From Brachionus koreanus (Eukaryota; Rotifera; Eurotatoria; Ploima; Brachionidae), in NCBI GenBank assembly GCA_016987375.1, contig PJRA01000453.1:859517-923516 (forward strand): DNA of 64,000 nt, given 5' to 3'. Positions 22,796 to 34,838 of this stretch are shown piece by piece (position 1 is the first letter of the stretch; the number at the start of each line of letters is the position of its first letter). The notes under the pieces are model-generated. The model ran no database searches, was not told the origin of the DNA, and worked only from the letters and a program-made list of their open reading frames with translations. A program made the translations under genes and the position numbers.

Positions 22796-25700
22796 ATGGG
22801 TAAAGAAGATTATGGGTAAAAAGGACAAGCTTTTTCTCTCTCTCACTTTTAGCTATATGGTTATTTTTTAGACCGATTTCTCAGTATAATAGTCTGACAG
22901 ATCCTTATCTCCAAGGCTACTTTAGCAAGAATATAATAAGAAATCACTTAAGACAATCAGGATTGGTAGTTATTTTTTTTACTAAAAGACTAAAATTTTT
23001 TTTTCTAATTTTTATTTTAAGATAAGTCGAAAAGGTGATATTATCCCTGAGGAGGTATGGCGTAAGCGCATTGCTACTGAAGAAAAAATGCAGCAAGCTA
23101 GTCGATTGATTGCAAGTAAAATAGTTCAACAGTAAGTTAACATATATGTTTTGTCAATATACATAGCTTAAATTTTTAATTAAAGAGCAATTGAATTGAA
23201 AAATTTTGAAAAAGCTGAATTTAGACGCAAACTAGACGATGTGGCCAAAAAAGAATTGGTCAGACGAATTCGAGTAATTTAAATTTTTTATTATTTTTTT
23301 TTCTATAATAATATTTATTTCTATAATAAATAATATTTGATTGTTTAATAGGGTCAAAGTGCTCAAACTCGAGAGTTGCCATTGTTATGGCCAGGTAACC
23401 GTGGATATTCTGAGGAAAGATTAAGAACTAGATCCAGATCGCCCAAAGCCTATGACGAAGTAGAATTTTATGAAGACAGTCAAAGCTTTATTAATGACAG
23501 ACATAGACAATATCGCCGAACAGGACATAAATTAGGCTCCAAGCGACTTAGCTCAAAAAAAAGACTAACAAAATTAAATCGTGGCTATGCTCTCTTGCCA
23601 AAACCAGAGCCTATTCCAGTTATGGTTACCATGTACTATTATGGTAAAAGTCTCAATATTCCATTTGATACTCAAGTATTTGAATACAGAGATGAAATAT
23701 CCATTTATCAACAGCATTGTGGAGGCGAAAACTTGCTCGTTTATTCCGGCTTGCATCAAGCTGGTGACAAATTCGAATTTAGATCCAAAAGACATAAAGA
23801 ATATCCATTTAGTTTAACAATTTATATAAATAGTACATATGATTGCCGCATATCAACTTGTTGCGAATACAAACATCAATTGAACATTAAAATAGGTGGC
23901 AAAGGTGGAAGATTTGCAATTACAAATGTAACTGGAAGCGAGCCATGCATCAAATGCTTGTTGGATAAGTCTGAAAAAGAAGCTAAACGTAGAAGAGAAA
24001 GAGAGGCCAAGCAAAAAGAAGAAGAAACTAAAGTTGATGACATTAAAGTTGATACACAATCACCAGTAATCAAAAAAATAAATTTTAATTTATTAATAAT
24101 AGATAATTAAAATTATCTTTTATAAGATAATTATCTAACAATAGATAATTAGAATTAATTTAATATTCGATAAATGATATTAATTAAAATATTTAATTAT
24201 GTTTTTTTTTTTTAAAGGTCAACTCAAGAAAAAATTCAGACCAAGAAGTGACTGAAATAGAAGTAAAACATGAAGAAGACATAGATAAAAATTATGAAGA
24301 TGAATGGCAAAAAAGTGATAATGATGATAAAGTAGATAGTTCAAAATCAGAATCTGAAAGCTCAAAATCGGAATCGGAAACATCAAGTCACAGTGATAAG
24401 GAGCCTAGTGAAGAAATAAAAAAAACTGTAATTCAAGTAAAACATGAAGAAGATGAAGTGACAGATGAGACGATCAACAGCAATAATTCGAAACGAAAAT
24501 CAACTTCACCAGCTGATGCAGTTACAGAAGAAAATAAAATAGAAGAAAAACCAACTCGATATTCTAGCAATGACTTGATTGATATAATTGAAAAAGAAGT
24601 AGATACCATTAGAGCTGGAAGCAAAGCATCCAAGAAATCATCAGGTGACAACACATCAGAAGATGAGAGCAAGTTAGACTTGTTTGAAGACAAAGCAAAA
24701 TCACCAAAGAAAAAAGGCTCTAAATCATCAAGTCGAACTGGATCAAGAAAAAGTGAACTATCATCATCATCATCAGACAATGATAGTATATTTGAGGATC
24801 AAAACGATAGTGACACAGAAAAGCTACTTAATCGAATTAAAAGTGGACGAACAAAACAAGCTAGTCCAAATAAATCAAAAACCCCATCACAAGTTGGATC
24901 AAGAAATTCTACTCCATCTAAATCAGTAGCTAAAAGTCCTTCTCCAAAACCAGTTAAAGATTCTTCTAAGCCAAACTCTCCACTATTAAAAGAAAATTAT
25001 GAATCAGAAAAGCAATCGAGAATTGGCAGTCCAGTAGAATCAAAAACACCTTCACAAAAAGGATCAAGAAACAGCAGCCCTGCCAGATCAGCTACTAAAA
25101 GTCCAAGTTTAAAATCACCAAAAGGATCGAGACAACCAAGTCCAACTAAAAATGCATCTAAACCTTCTTCTCCAGTAAATAGAAGAAAAAATTTGAAGAT
25201 TTTTTTTTTTAATTCTTTTTTTAGACTCATAGTAGAAAATCGAGTAGCAGATCGGAAAAATCTCTTAAAGATGAATCAAGGGATAAAAAATCTCCAAGTC
25301 CTTCAAAAAGCTTAGCAAGTCCAAAAGCAAAAAGTCCTGTGCAAAAAGAGTCCAATTCGTTTTCTTCATCCACTGATGAATCATCAGATTTGACCAATGA
25401 ACAAAGAAAAGGTGAGGCCGTAGAATTAAAAGAAAAACTTAGTGAAATTCTTGAAAATGTAACTAACAATTTAGTAGATGATACTAACACTAGAAGTTCT
25501 CCTACTAAAAATTCTAATACTTCACCTGGTTTAGTCAAATCAGCAGACGGTTCTCGTCAAAGTTTAAAGCAAGCTGATCAAAGACCTGATTCATCGGCAT
25601 CAAAACAATCAGAAGGTTCAAACAAGCCATTAAATAGGACTGGATCTGCAGACTCGAAAAATGAAAGAAATGATAAAAGAGCCGAGTCTTCGGCCTCACA

Positions 25701-26001
25701 TAAATCAGAGCAAAAGAGAGATTCGCCCAAAAAATTAAGTCGTGCTGGATCTGCAGAATCAAAAAAGTCCAGTCGACCATCATCTGAAAATAAGAACTGT
25801 GATGATTATGGAAAAGAAAGAGCTGAATCGTCTGCGTCCAAAAAGTCCAGTAGGCGTTCCTCTAAAAATTCGTTGAGTGCCGAGAAGCCAAGAGTACCAG
25901 AGGTAAATATTATACCGAGTTCTGATGTGGAAAAGAACTCGAATGCTTCGTTTAATGACGAAACCAAATGGTACAAAGATGACGGAAATGTGCAATCTTA
26001 G
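22796..26001 (+). CDS. ERICH3: Glutamate-rich protein 3 orthologue (ciliary protein)
   Basis: Seven exons: 22796-22815, 22872-22965, 23022-23131, 23186-23273, 23352-24065, 24218-25174, 25225-26001. All phases agree; 919 residues. The N-terminus reads YNSLTDPYLQGYF then RNHLRQSGLISRKG, matching the vertebrate ERICH3 opening. The conserved core (about residues 200-310) has YQQHCGGENLLVY, SKRHKEYPFSLTIYIN, CCEYKH and a C-x2-C pair (CIKC). The tail (about 340-919) is highly charged and Ser/Pro/Lys-rich, with repeated SRxSSPxKS-like units and acidic runs, probably disordered. Vertebrate ERICH3 is linked to primary cilia; the molecular role is unclear. The tiny first exon (20 bp) is inferred from phase and a matching donor. 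Confidence 0.93.
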
Positions 26002-26814
26002 ACTAAAAACTAACTAATTTTTAATAAAATTTAGTCTTTTTTCTTTTTGAAAATTTTTTTTTTTGACCGAATTCTTTTATTTATTTTGAATCGGTCAAAA
26101 AATGGTGAAAATTTTTAATGTTATGGAAAAATTAAAAATTTTCACTTCTACTAGTATTTACTTTTTTAGATGCTTAAAACTTAGTTTTTTTATTTTTTAG
26201 TTTGACTTTTTTGTTTCCCATTTATTTTAGTTTTTTTTTTTCTAAATAATTTTTCTTTCTAAGCTTAATAGAAACAAACTTAAACAGTTGATCAATTCAC
26301 AAATTAAACGCAACAATTATTATATTTTAAATAAAAGCTTAATCATTTTTTGAGAAATAAAATGCTAAATTAAAAAAAAAATTTATTTTTTCTTTCTGTT
26401 AACAGAATATTTTACCATAGTAAACACTAAAAAGTTCCATTTGGTTTTCTAAAATTGAAGAAAAAAATTTTTTTGATAACATTCAAGACTTTATTTAAAT
26501 GTAAAAAACTTGAAGTTGGATATTTTTGATTTTAGCTTCGTTGTAATTTTAAAAGTCATTTTATTTTTATATTTTATTTGTTTGAGGGAAACCCTCAGGC
26601 TACTCAGAATGGAACAAAGTCCTTCTTTTTTGCCTAACGATTATTAAAAAAAGGATCAAAAATTGTTTAAATGTGTTTAGAATAAAAATCAAAGATAAAA
26701 TAAAAAATTTGAAAAACATAAATAAATATAAAGATTAGCGGTTGTTGTTGGTTAAGCGTATTGACCCAGAACTATCTTCCATTTAGGAAAATATTAAAGT
26801 TTTGGAACAATGAA
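26002..26814. other. AT-rich spacer after ERICH3
   Basis: Poly-T and poly-A rich; includes the presumed 3' UTR of ERICH3. No gene recognised. Confidence 0.5.
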
Positions 26815-27320
26815 CTAAAAACTTTTGAGAAGTGAATGAGTTCTATTTGATGTAAGCTCGATCCGTAACTTTTCGTGAATGTGGGTTATTCTTGTCCTGA
26901 TCGGAAAGAACTTAATGTGTCTGAGGGCTTTGGTTTGAAGTTTTTGAACTCATGGTAAAATTTTCTGGGTTGCACTAGACAGAGGAATGAAAGCGTAATC
27001 AAAAATTGAACGAATAAAATTCTTGTAAATAATTCTGCAAAGTTCGATACCATTTTTTAGTTTCAAACCTCTAACTCTACTGATTAAGTTTATTTTGGAC
27101 GTGGCTCTTGAGGTGAGGCTTTCAAATAGTTTTTTAAAGCAGAGCTTCGGATCAAATTGGATACCTAGAAAAGTCGGGTATGGTTCAAGTGGAATTAAAG
27201 TTAGAACGAACACGGTATGAATTGTTTCGCTTGAATTGATGACTAAACCCCATTTTTTGCAGTAAGTGGAAATGAAGGTTATTACTCGAAAAGTCATATT
27301 ATATGCTAAAATAAACATAA
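26815..27320 (-). mobile_element. LINE fragment (C-terminal RT region)
   Basis: Minus-strand frame 27318-26950 reads YCKKWGLVINSSET, then PTFLGIQFDPKLCFKKL and YKNFIRSIFDYAFIPL. One stop follows and the frame continues LQTKALRHIKFFP to about 26815. This is the Jockey-type RT thumb and tail (W.l.iN..Kt, LGi..D..L.w, lQ..aLR.i). The palm and endonuclease are missing, and the upstream edge breaks into other frames. Wording differs from the LINE at 853-2230, so probably a second lineage. Confidence 0.8.
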
Positions 27321-27367
27321 TTTGCTCTATCGAAAGCTAGGTTTGTCTCTTCAAGATAATGCTAGAC

Positions 27368-27592
27368 ATTAGTGTTGAGTACCGTCAAAAAATAGCGTTG
27401 GCCGTCTTGATGGCTGAGAGGAATAAATTTTTTTTTTCCAAATTTTAACTTTTTATCTTATACCCAATTCTTTTATATATCAAATTTTCATATTTGAAAT
27501 TTTTTTAGGTTTTATTTTTGAACACGGCCATCAAAACGGCCAACACCATATTTTTTTTTCAGTTCAGTGGCCATCAATGACATCACTACTAG
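27368..27592. mobile_element. Decayed TTAA-type MITE, family B, copy 2
   Basis: The left end (ATTAGTGTTGAGTACCGTCA) and internal run (CGTCAAAAAATAGCGTTGGCCGTC) match the better-preserved copy at 52722-52940. The right end is recognisable but diverged (TGACATCACTACTAG). The target-site duplication is no longer visible. A SINE abuts its right side. Confidence 0.65.
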
Positions 27593-27597
27593 CCATA

Positions 27598-27870
27598 ATT
27601 TTTTTTTCTTTTTTGACCCTATTCTATCCTAGCGGATAATGGGAAGGCGCGCATCTCCTTTTCAAGTACCTTTTTGAGCAACAGCTCCGATCTGACACAG
27701 AGGCTGCTGCATCGATCATCATACACTGCAAATTTTACCCAGTCGAAACCAGTCCCCCATTTTTTGATGAAAGGGGTTTCAGATTTTTTCACCCTTAGTG
27801 GGTTTTGAACCCTTGATCCTTGGCTTACATGACTCAAACAGTCCGCTCGGCTATACGGGCTCTTACTAGA
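27598..27870 (-). mobile_element. tRNA-derived SINE, near full length
   Basis: On the minus strand the element opens with a pol III box A (TAGCCGAGCGG, 27853-27843) and box B (GGTTCAAAACC, about 27811-27801), the spacing of a type II tRNA (Leu/Ser-like) head. A unique body of about 190 bp follows, then GGATAGAATAGGGTC and an A-rich tail. The body's 3' half recurs at 4179-4312. It is not a working tRNA: the stems do not close well after box B. The ORFs at 27619-27876 and 27820-28014 are incidental. Confidence 0.85.
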
Positions 27871-29257
27871 CATCATACAGTTATAAAAACGTTGTCAAAA
27901 ATAAAAGAACTTCTAGCCATCGAACTTCTTAATCAAGAATGGTTGAGTTTTTGGTCTCTAAAAGCCGTCAATGATACAAGAGAGGAACCGAACTTATTTC
28001 TGATAGTTGGCTAAAGACCAAATGCAAAATTTTTTGTTTCACACTAAAAACAAATTTTGATTTGAATTGGCAGAACAAAATAAACAATTTGAAAATTTAA
28101 ATTTAAAATAGAAAACTATTGCGATTTTTTCTAATTTCACATAATTTTCAAGAACGCATTTAATTTAGATATATTTTTTTAATCATATTTTCTAGTCTTT
28201 GAAAAAAAAACAATTTTCTATTTCTAAAATTCGCAATTGATAACTTCCTCTATTTAAATTAGATAAAAAATTTATGTCAATTACTTCTTAAATAATTCAT
28301 AAATTGATGTTTTTTTTTTATTTAGAAAAATTTTAAATTTATACTAGTATCAGTGGTAGAATAATTAACTGAGGTTTAAATTGTTAAGTCTAGTTAACGT
28401 TTTGCCAGACAGTCATCAATTTTAGCTTTGAAAATATTAAAGATTATTTTTTGTGGAAATTTTTCCACAATTCACTCATAAATAAAAAATAAAAAACGTA
28501 ATAATTACATATAAAATTTAATTTGACCTAAAATTTTGTTTAAACAAAGATTAAGCATATTTTAAGTAGAAAAATTAGATTTTTTTTTCAAAATCAGTTT
28601 ATTTTAGCACTAAAATTGAATTAAAAAAAAAAGATTTTTTATATACAAAATGTTAATTTTTGAAAATATTTGTTTTGAAAATAGATTAGAATGTGTCATT
28701 TCAAATAAGAGACTATTTAATAAAATTTAAAATCAAAATGGGAATTTTTATTTATGATAAAAATTTTTAATTAAAAAAATTAAGAATCTGTTAAAGTGTG
28801 AAGTGAAAAATTTTTCAAATTTTTAAATTTTTTTATTAAAAACAGATTTAATTTTTGTTTTTATCTTGGAAAAATTTTAAATTTTAAATTATTCAAAAAA
28901 AATATTTTTAAACATGCGAGTCTTTATCGCATAGATGTGGTTTACTTATCTAATCATAGGAGCAAGCTAATTGCCATTTTATTGATCATTCAGAATAGCG
29001 AATTCTAAACAGATAATTTTATCAACTCGGCTATCATAAACTATTTCATTTTACGACCTTATTGTGAAATATTCTTATTTAACTTTTTTTAATTTTATCA
29101 AATATATTAAATTTCCAAAAATCAGAACACATTAATAGATAAAGCTATCTTAAATATAGCATTCAAGTATTTAATTTAGATTCGTAGCAAACAAAAAAAA
29201 CTTGCGAGTTTTATATGAAAGCAAATTTATCCGATTCGGAAAAATAATTAGATAAAA
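27871..29257. other. AT-rich intergenic stretch before the SLC1 gene
   Basis: 1.4 kb with long A and T runs; no exon, repeat family or RNA recognised. Confidence 0.5.
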
Positions 29258-30780
29258 ATGAGCTCTGATTATGTTGAAGTCAAACGATTTAACAAGATCA
29301 TAAAGCATCTAAAGACCCACTGGCTATTGGTGAGCATACTAGTAAGCATATTGATAGGCTTTAGCATAGGGATCGGACTCAAAAGCGGTCAAGTCGATAA
29401 GAGAATTGTTGAATGGTTGACTTTGCCCGGAAATTTGTTCATTCGTTCACTAGAAATGCTAATAGTGCCTGTTGTTTTTGTTGGAGTAGTGGCAGCAACC
29501 GGGTCTCTAAGCGCCAAATCAAATTTAAAAATAACTCTAATATGTGTTGGTCTTTGTTTTCTAACTCACGTCCTAGCAACCATAGTCGGTCTATTTGGCT
29601 CTTTGATTCTAATTAGTCTCTCATCCAAAAACACAGACTCGACTGGCAAAATTGAATCCGTAGGCAAACAAAAAACAGCCTATGATATCATAGCTGATAT
29701 ATTGAAAAATTTAATTCCAAAAAATATAATCAAAGCAACTACTAATCAAGAATTGACAAGATACTATTTAGTTAATAGTACAAATTCAAGTGAATATGTT
29801 AGAAAAGTGGAGTATATTGAAGGCACAAATATTCTAGGAGTTTTAATTTTTGCTCTATTGATCGGTCTATCAGCCAGTGTTTTGGAAAAAAAAGCTGAAT
29901 TATTCCGCGAATTTTTTCGCTCATGCAATGATGTCGTAATTTTGGTGCTTAGATGGCTCATATTGGTAGCACCTATCGGAATAGCATCGTTGATAATTGA
30001 GGCAATATATGATGTGGATGATCTTGGTGAAAGCTTTAAACAAATCGGTCTATTTACTGGTCTTTGCATTGTGTCTCTCTTGGTCTATGGATTTTTTGTT
30101 CTTGCCTTAATGGTTTTTGTTTTTACAAGAAAAAATCCTCTCAAGTATTACATAAGCTTTATGGAGCCGATGCTTTTGGCATTTGCAAGCACAAGTGGGG
30201 CGGTATGCATCCACAAATCTATAGACATATGCGAAAATGAGCTAGAAATTGACTCTAGAATGGCCAGGTTCACAATTCCGTTCTATACTACCCTTCAAGC
30301 AGACGGTAGTTCAATTTTCATTGTAATGGCCTGCGCTTTTTTGTCTAATTATTTCGGCTTTGAGCTCACTGCCGGTGATTACATAGTCATCATAATAATG
30401 ACCAGCATACTTTGTTTGTGTCTACCCTCTGTGCCCAGCTCTTCTATAGTCACTATTTTAGTAGTACTTAATGCCATTAATTTTACCCAGGTTAACATAG
30501 CCATCCTGTACACTGTCGAATGGTTGCTTGATAGGTTAAACTTATTTATGAATAAAAATTTTTAATTTTTTTAATTTCAATTTTTAATTTAAGGACCCGA
30601 ACCGCTGTTAATTTGTACAGTCATTGCTTTTGTGCTGTTATTACATTTGAACTGTGCAAAAAAGATTTAGATCATTTGGAATTGGGTGATCATGCTCATG
30701 TTCATGTTGAAGAAAGCCAAATGCCTCTCAATCAACTGTCAAAGAATGATAATTTCAATGAAGAAATAACTCAAGTTTAA
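29258..30780 (+). CDS. SLC1-family (glutamate/neutral amino acid type) transporter, divergent
   Basis: Two exons, 29258-30534 and 30594-30780, phase-compatible, 487 residues. SLC1 proteins are elevator-type, Na+-coupled carriers of acidic or neutral amino acids at the plasma membrane. The fold is recognisable: the start of the membrane region (GIGLKSG), MLIVPVVF, the scaffold run LILVAPIGIASLI, a serine-rich HP1 loop (AFASTSGAV, 308-315), an HP2-like loop (LPSVPSSSIVTI) and TM8 (EWLLDRTRTAVN, 421-432). The TM7 motif NMDGT reads QADGS (347-351), and the aspartate matching archaeal GltPh D405 is His436. Equivalents of D394, R397, T398 and N401 are kept. A charged His-rich tail follows. Substrate site largely kept, sodium site changed; the ion dependence is unknown. 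Confidence 0.9.
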
Positions 30781-31416
30781 TAGCAAAAAAATTTAAATTA
30801 TTTATTTTATGGAAAAAATGTTTAATAAAAATCGCTTATTTAAAAAGAAAAAAAAAATTTTTTTTTATTAAAATTAAATTTTTCTGATTACTTTATTTTA
30901 TTATCTACAAATTCACCAAAAAAATATCTAAATCAAATATTTAGCGAAAAGTTTTACCAGTTCAAGTTGTTCAAAATTTTTAAATATTGTCAACAAAAGA
31001 TTATTTTTGTCAAATAAATATTTCAGACTATTTAAAACAAACTTTTTTTGTCTTTTCTTTCTTGATCTAATGTGAAAACATTTAGCTTAATTTACCTGTA
31101 GAAATTTTTCTATTTTTTTTTTCAAAATTCTTACCAGAAAATAAACAAGAATGTTTTTTTTTTGTTTAGGAAAAATTTTAAGTGTTTTATTTAGCAGTTT
31201 AACTGCTAAAGACTAAAAAATTTGTCTATGTTTTTATTAAAATCAACTAATTTTAATAATCTTGAATTGAGAAAAAAAAATTGGCTTTTATTCTAAAAAT
31301 TTTTTACAGAATAAATTATTTCAAGTGAAAATTGTTTGTCATCAAAAATACAAAAAAAAAGTAAGCTTTGACAATTAACGCCTACTGTCACGCTTTGGGT
31401 CCAATATGCTTTTTAA
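30781..31416. other. AT-rich spacer between SLC1 and RASSF genes
   Basis: No gene or repeat recognised. Contains the presumed SLC1 3' UTR and RASSF promoter. Confidence 0.45.
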
Positions 31417-34149
31417 ATGAAAACTAACATCACCGAGCCAATGCTTAACGCAGACACTATAGCTGCGTCGGCCAAATTATCGGCCAGTGCAGGCATTTAC
31501 ACCAAGCCGACTGTCGCTAAGACAGGATTTCTAAACGGCTTGAGTGTAGATGAAAGCTCAGAAGCTACTTTGCCAAATGTAACTTCCACTTGCCTTAATA
31601 ACCACACTCTTTTTAAATCTGAAACTCTTGCGGACCAAGATACATTTCTTAATGATAAATTATTACATCAAATAGGTACCAATCTAGTTGATTTATCTGT
31701 TTGTTGGCACAAGATGACCGAAACAAAAAAATCTGATTTGAATGTCGATTTGATAGATAAAATAAATCCAATACAAGAAAATGTTGATGGAACAATTCGA
31801 ACCGATGAGCTGACCAAAAAAAACTATCAACAGGAATTCTCGTCATTGATCATTAAAACAACTTATGAACGCACTGGGTTTGATGCAACACAAATTCTCA
31901 ATTCCAAAGATCAATCGTTTGGCAAAATAACTGAACAGCTTCAATTTATAACTATTCAAAGTCCAAATTTATTAAGCTCTTCGACCAAGTTAGTAGAATA
32001 TATTTAAATTTTCTTTTTTTTCATAATTTTAAAAATCTCAATAATCAAGAACATTGATAGAACAAATTGGTGTTTTTAACAAATACAACCAGTCCAAGTT
32101 CAATGAACTTAAATACAAACTAATCAATGTAAGTAAATTCGTTTAAGATAAATATTCTTAAAATAAAAGTGTAATTGCATATTCATATCTTTTTATTGAT
32201 AATTTAGTTAATAAAAAAAATTTTTCTTTTAAGCTTTTATTTAAAAACTTGGACACTTTTGAGATGATAAAAATGAAAAAATACTTATAAAATATAAATT
32301 TCGTTATTCAAAGTTCTCTTCATAAATCCTTAGGCCATTAATTAAATGTTTGATCGAATAAATCCAGAGAAATTTTTTTTTTTAAATAATAAAAAACACA
32401 TTACATTACTAAACTAGATTTTGGAGCAGAAAATAATTTTTGAAATTTAATTTTTTTCAAAAATTAAGATAAATTTTTTTTTACAATTTAAATCTTTAAT
32501 TTTATAGTTTAATAAATATTGAAGCAAGCAAAAGTGACGGCTAAGAATTTCTTCAAATTTGAAAAAATTTAATCAAAAATTTGTATGATAAATCAAAGTT
32601 TGCTTTAAAAATAATTCGAATTTAGTTTTTAATTAGATAGATTATCTAAAAAATATATTTTTTTTTTTGAACATTTAATAATAAAACTGTGGGTGTTTAA
32701 GGCTTAAAGATTTTGGGTACATTTATTTGCTTTTTTTGAAAAAAGAAACTAATTTGACTTTAGAGGCGACCCTTGGTATTTTTTTATGCTTAATTCAAAT
32801 TTAAAACAATTTGGTGGTCGCTTAAATCTTGGCATATAAATGAATTCAAACAGAATTTAATTTTTCAAATACACCCAGGTAAGCATTTTAGTCAAAAATG
32901 GAGCTATGAAATAATGATAAAAGCAAGTCTAGAGGTTTAAAAAATCTATTAAGTCTAAAAATACAAAAATATTTTTTTAAAAAAGCTATAATAAAAAACC
33001 ATTTAAGAAATGTGCTATAAATTTAGGTCTGGTCTATTCAGAATTCGAGTGAATGCATTCCCATCTTTTGCTCTGATATTAATTCTATCAATTTTAAAAG
33101 CATTTAAAAAGCAATACAGTGTTTTAGCAATTTTAACTTATTAAAAAATAAAAAATTTCAAAATTAAACTTTTAATTTTTCTTTAGAAATTGAGATGATT
33201 TTTGAATTAATTGAATAAATTTTTAAAACTGCATTTTTTTCTTGTTTTAGAATTGAAAAGCTGGAAAAAAGCTTAAAAAATGTGTTTTTAAAATTAAAAA
33301 ATATTTTTATATTTTAAAAATTAACGAATTTTTTGTCCCTCTACCCCCTCAAATAAACAAGTTAATAATATAATTAAAAAATTAATTAACTTAAAATTAA
33401 AGGATGATACAGAAATTGAAATAATCGGCTATGTTAAAATTCATTGGAATTTAAAAAAGCCAATTAAGCTTAGCGAGAAAAGCGTTGAGATGAATGAATT
33501 GAATGAAAAAGATGATTCATACTCGAGCTTTAAAGCGACGTCAGTACGAGATTTGAAAAAAAAGAGAGACCAAATAAGCTTAGATGATACATTCTCAAAG
33601 GCACCGGCAAAAATGTCCGAAAATTTTTTCCGAAATCAAACAGTCAAAGTCAAATCTATGTCCAAATCTTCAAATAGAGGTTCCATACTGAAAGAGAATT
33701 TTGTCGAAGAACAAAAGCCAACCAAAGACGAAATGTTCTTGCCAAGCTATGGCAGTGCATCTAACATAAGTGTAGATAATAAGACAACATGCTTTAAAGC
33801 AATCAAAATTTTGTTGGAAAAATTTCAAATAGAAAACTCACCAGAGGACTATTCTTTGTACAAAGTATACCAATCTGGCGAAATTAGGGAGTTGAATAGT
33901 AGCGATTTTCCACTAATGCAAAGACTTTACATGGGGCCCTTTAATGAGGACAAAATTTTTATCATGGAAAAAGGACGAGTGGTCGACATGGATCCGGATG
34001 TTATGAATTTGGTCACATTGCCAAAGGCTTTACTCAAGGCTCTTATTGAAAGCTCTAAAAAGGAGGAATCAAAAGAAGTAGGCGAATTCAAACAAAAATA
34101 CAAAATTTATCGAGATCTTCTCAATCATAGACTTAAATCTCTTAAATAA
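31417..34149 (+). CDS. RASSF1/3/5-like Ras-association protein with SARAH-like C-terminus
   Basis: Three exons: 31417-31988, 32050-32128 and 33403-34149, in phase, about 465 residues. The first exon (190 residues) is unconserved and lacks the C1 zinc finger found in some RASSF1/5 isoforms. The second and third exons carry the family block LIEQIGVFNKY...GYVKIHWNLKKPIKL, then a Ras-association domain (FKAIKILLEKFQIE, SLYKVYQSGEIRELNSSDFP, LYMGP, KIFIMEKG). The C-terminal helix (FKQKYKIYRDLLNHRLKSLK) fits a SARAH segment, which in relatives binds MST/Hippo kinases. The gene would act as a Ras/Rap effector scaffold (family knowledge). Intron 2 is 1274 bp, long for this window. No residue-level GTPase specificity is claimed. 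Confidence 0.88.
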
Positions 34150-34352
34150 TTTTTTGAATTTTTTATTTATTTATATAAAATAATTGATAGTTCGATATTT
34201 TAGTTTTATAATTAATAAATTTTATTCTATCATGAATTTATTGAATGATAATTGTCTGCTAATAATAAATTAACCTTTTTTTTTATTCTATTGTATTTTA
34301 AAGATTTGTTTTAAAAATAAATTTCAATACAATTTATGAAACAAGCATAAAA

Positions 34353-34838
34353 ATGAATAATTTATCTTTTGTTTTTTTATTTGTTTTAATAGGATTAGGC
34401 TTGTCTGAGACCAATCCTTTTTTGAGTTTGAAAGAAGCCTTGGAGTTTGCGGACAAAAAAGCGCCATCGAAGCGATTTTTCTACAATGGAAAAGAACAGA
34501 GGAGAGAAGCCAAAGAGAACTATGAGGAAAAATGCGAGAGAAATTTTATAAGCGCGGCTTTGAACAGACCACGCTGGTGTCCTGAGCTGGAAGAGTGGCC
34601 CGAATGGAATCATTGGGCTAGAAATGATGGATACAAGTCAAAAATGAAAATGCTTAGTCCCGGTTCACACTATAACCAGTACTATCCACATGATTATGAT
34701 AGAAATCAATTTTTTAATAATCATGCTAATAGTAAGAGCAGCTTTGATATAAATAAATATCCTTTTAATCAAGGCAGTAATATTAATTTTAACAATCAAT
34801 TCAAAACCGACCAGCAGAGCTCTTCTAATAAAAATTAA
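34353..34838 (+). CDS. Secreted two-cysteine peptide-precursor-like protein, family member A
   Basis: Single exon, 161 residues. The signal peptide (about 1-18, LFVLIGLGLS) is followed by an acidic propeptide-like stretch, a dibasic KR at 40-41 and the block FFYNGKEQRREAKENYEEKC. The second cysteine lies in RPRWCPELEEWPEW (Cys61 and Cys76, 14 residues between). The rest is an Asn/Gln-rich tail unique to this member. Members B (36416) and C (35819-36185) share the KR, YEEKCE and WCPE/FCPD blocks. The pattern suggests a secreted peptide or small protein with one disulphide, cut at KR; this is inference. I know no named family with this signature. Confidence 0.8.
   Translation: MNNLSFVFLFVLIGLGLSETNPFLSLKEALEFADKKAPSKRFFYNGKEQRREAKENYEEKCERNFISAALNRPRWCPELEEWPEWNHWARNDGYKSKMKMLSPGSHYNQYYPHDYDRNQFFNNHANSKSSFDINKYPFNQGSNINFNNQFKTDQQSSSNKN

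Noticed and set aside
24433..25995. Minus-strand Ser/Leu-rich ORFs within ERICH3
   Set aside because: Mirror images of the low-complexity charged tail; no independent homology.
27840..27870. A tRNA gene (box A and box B on the minus strand)
   Set aside because: No complete cloverleaf closes around the boxes, and the sequence continues into a body shared with 4179-4312, so it is a SINE head.
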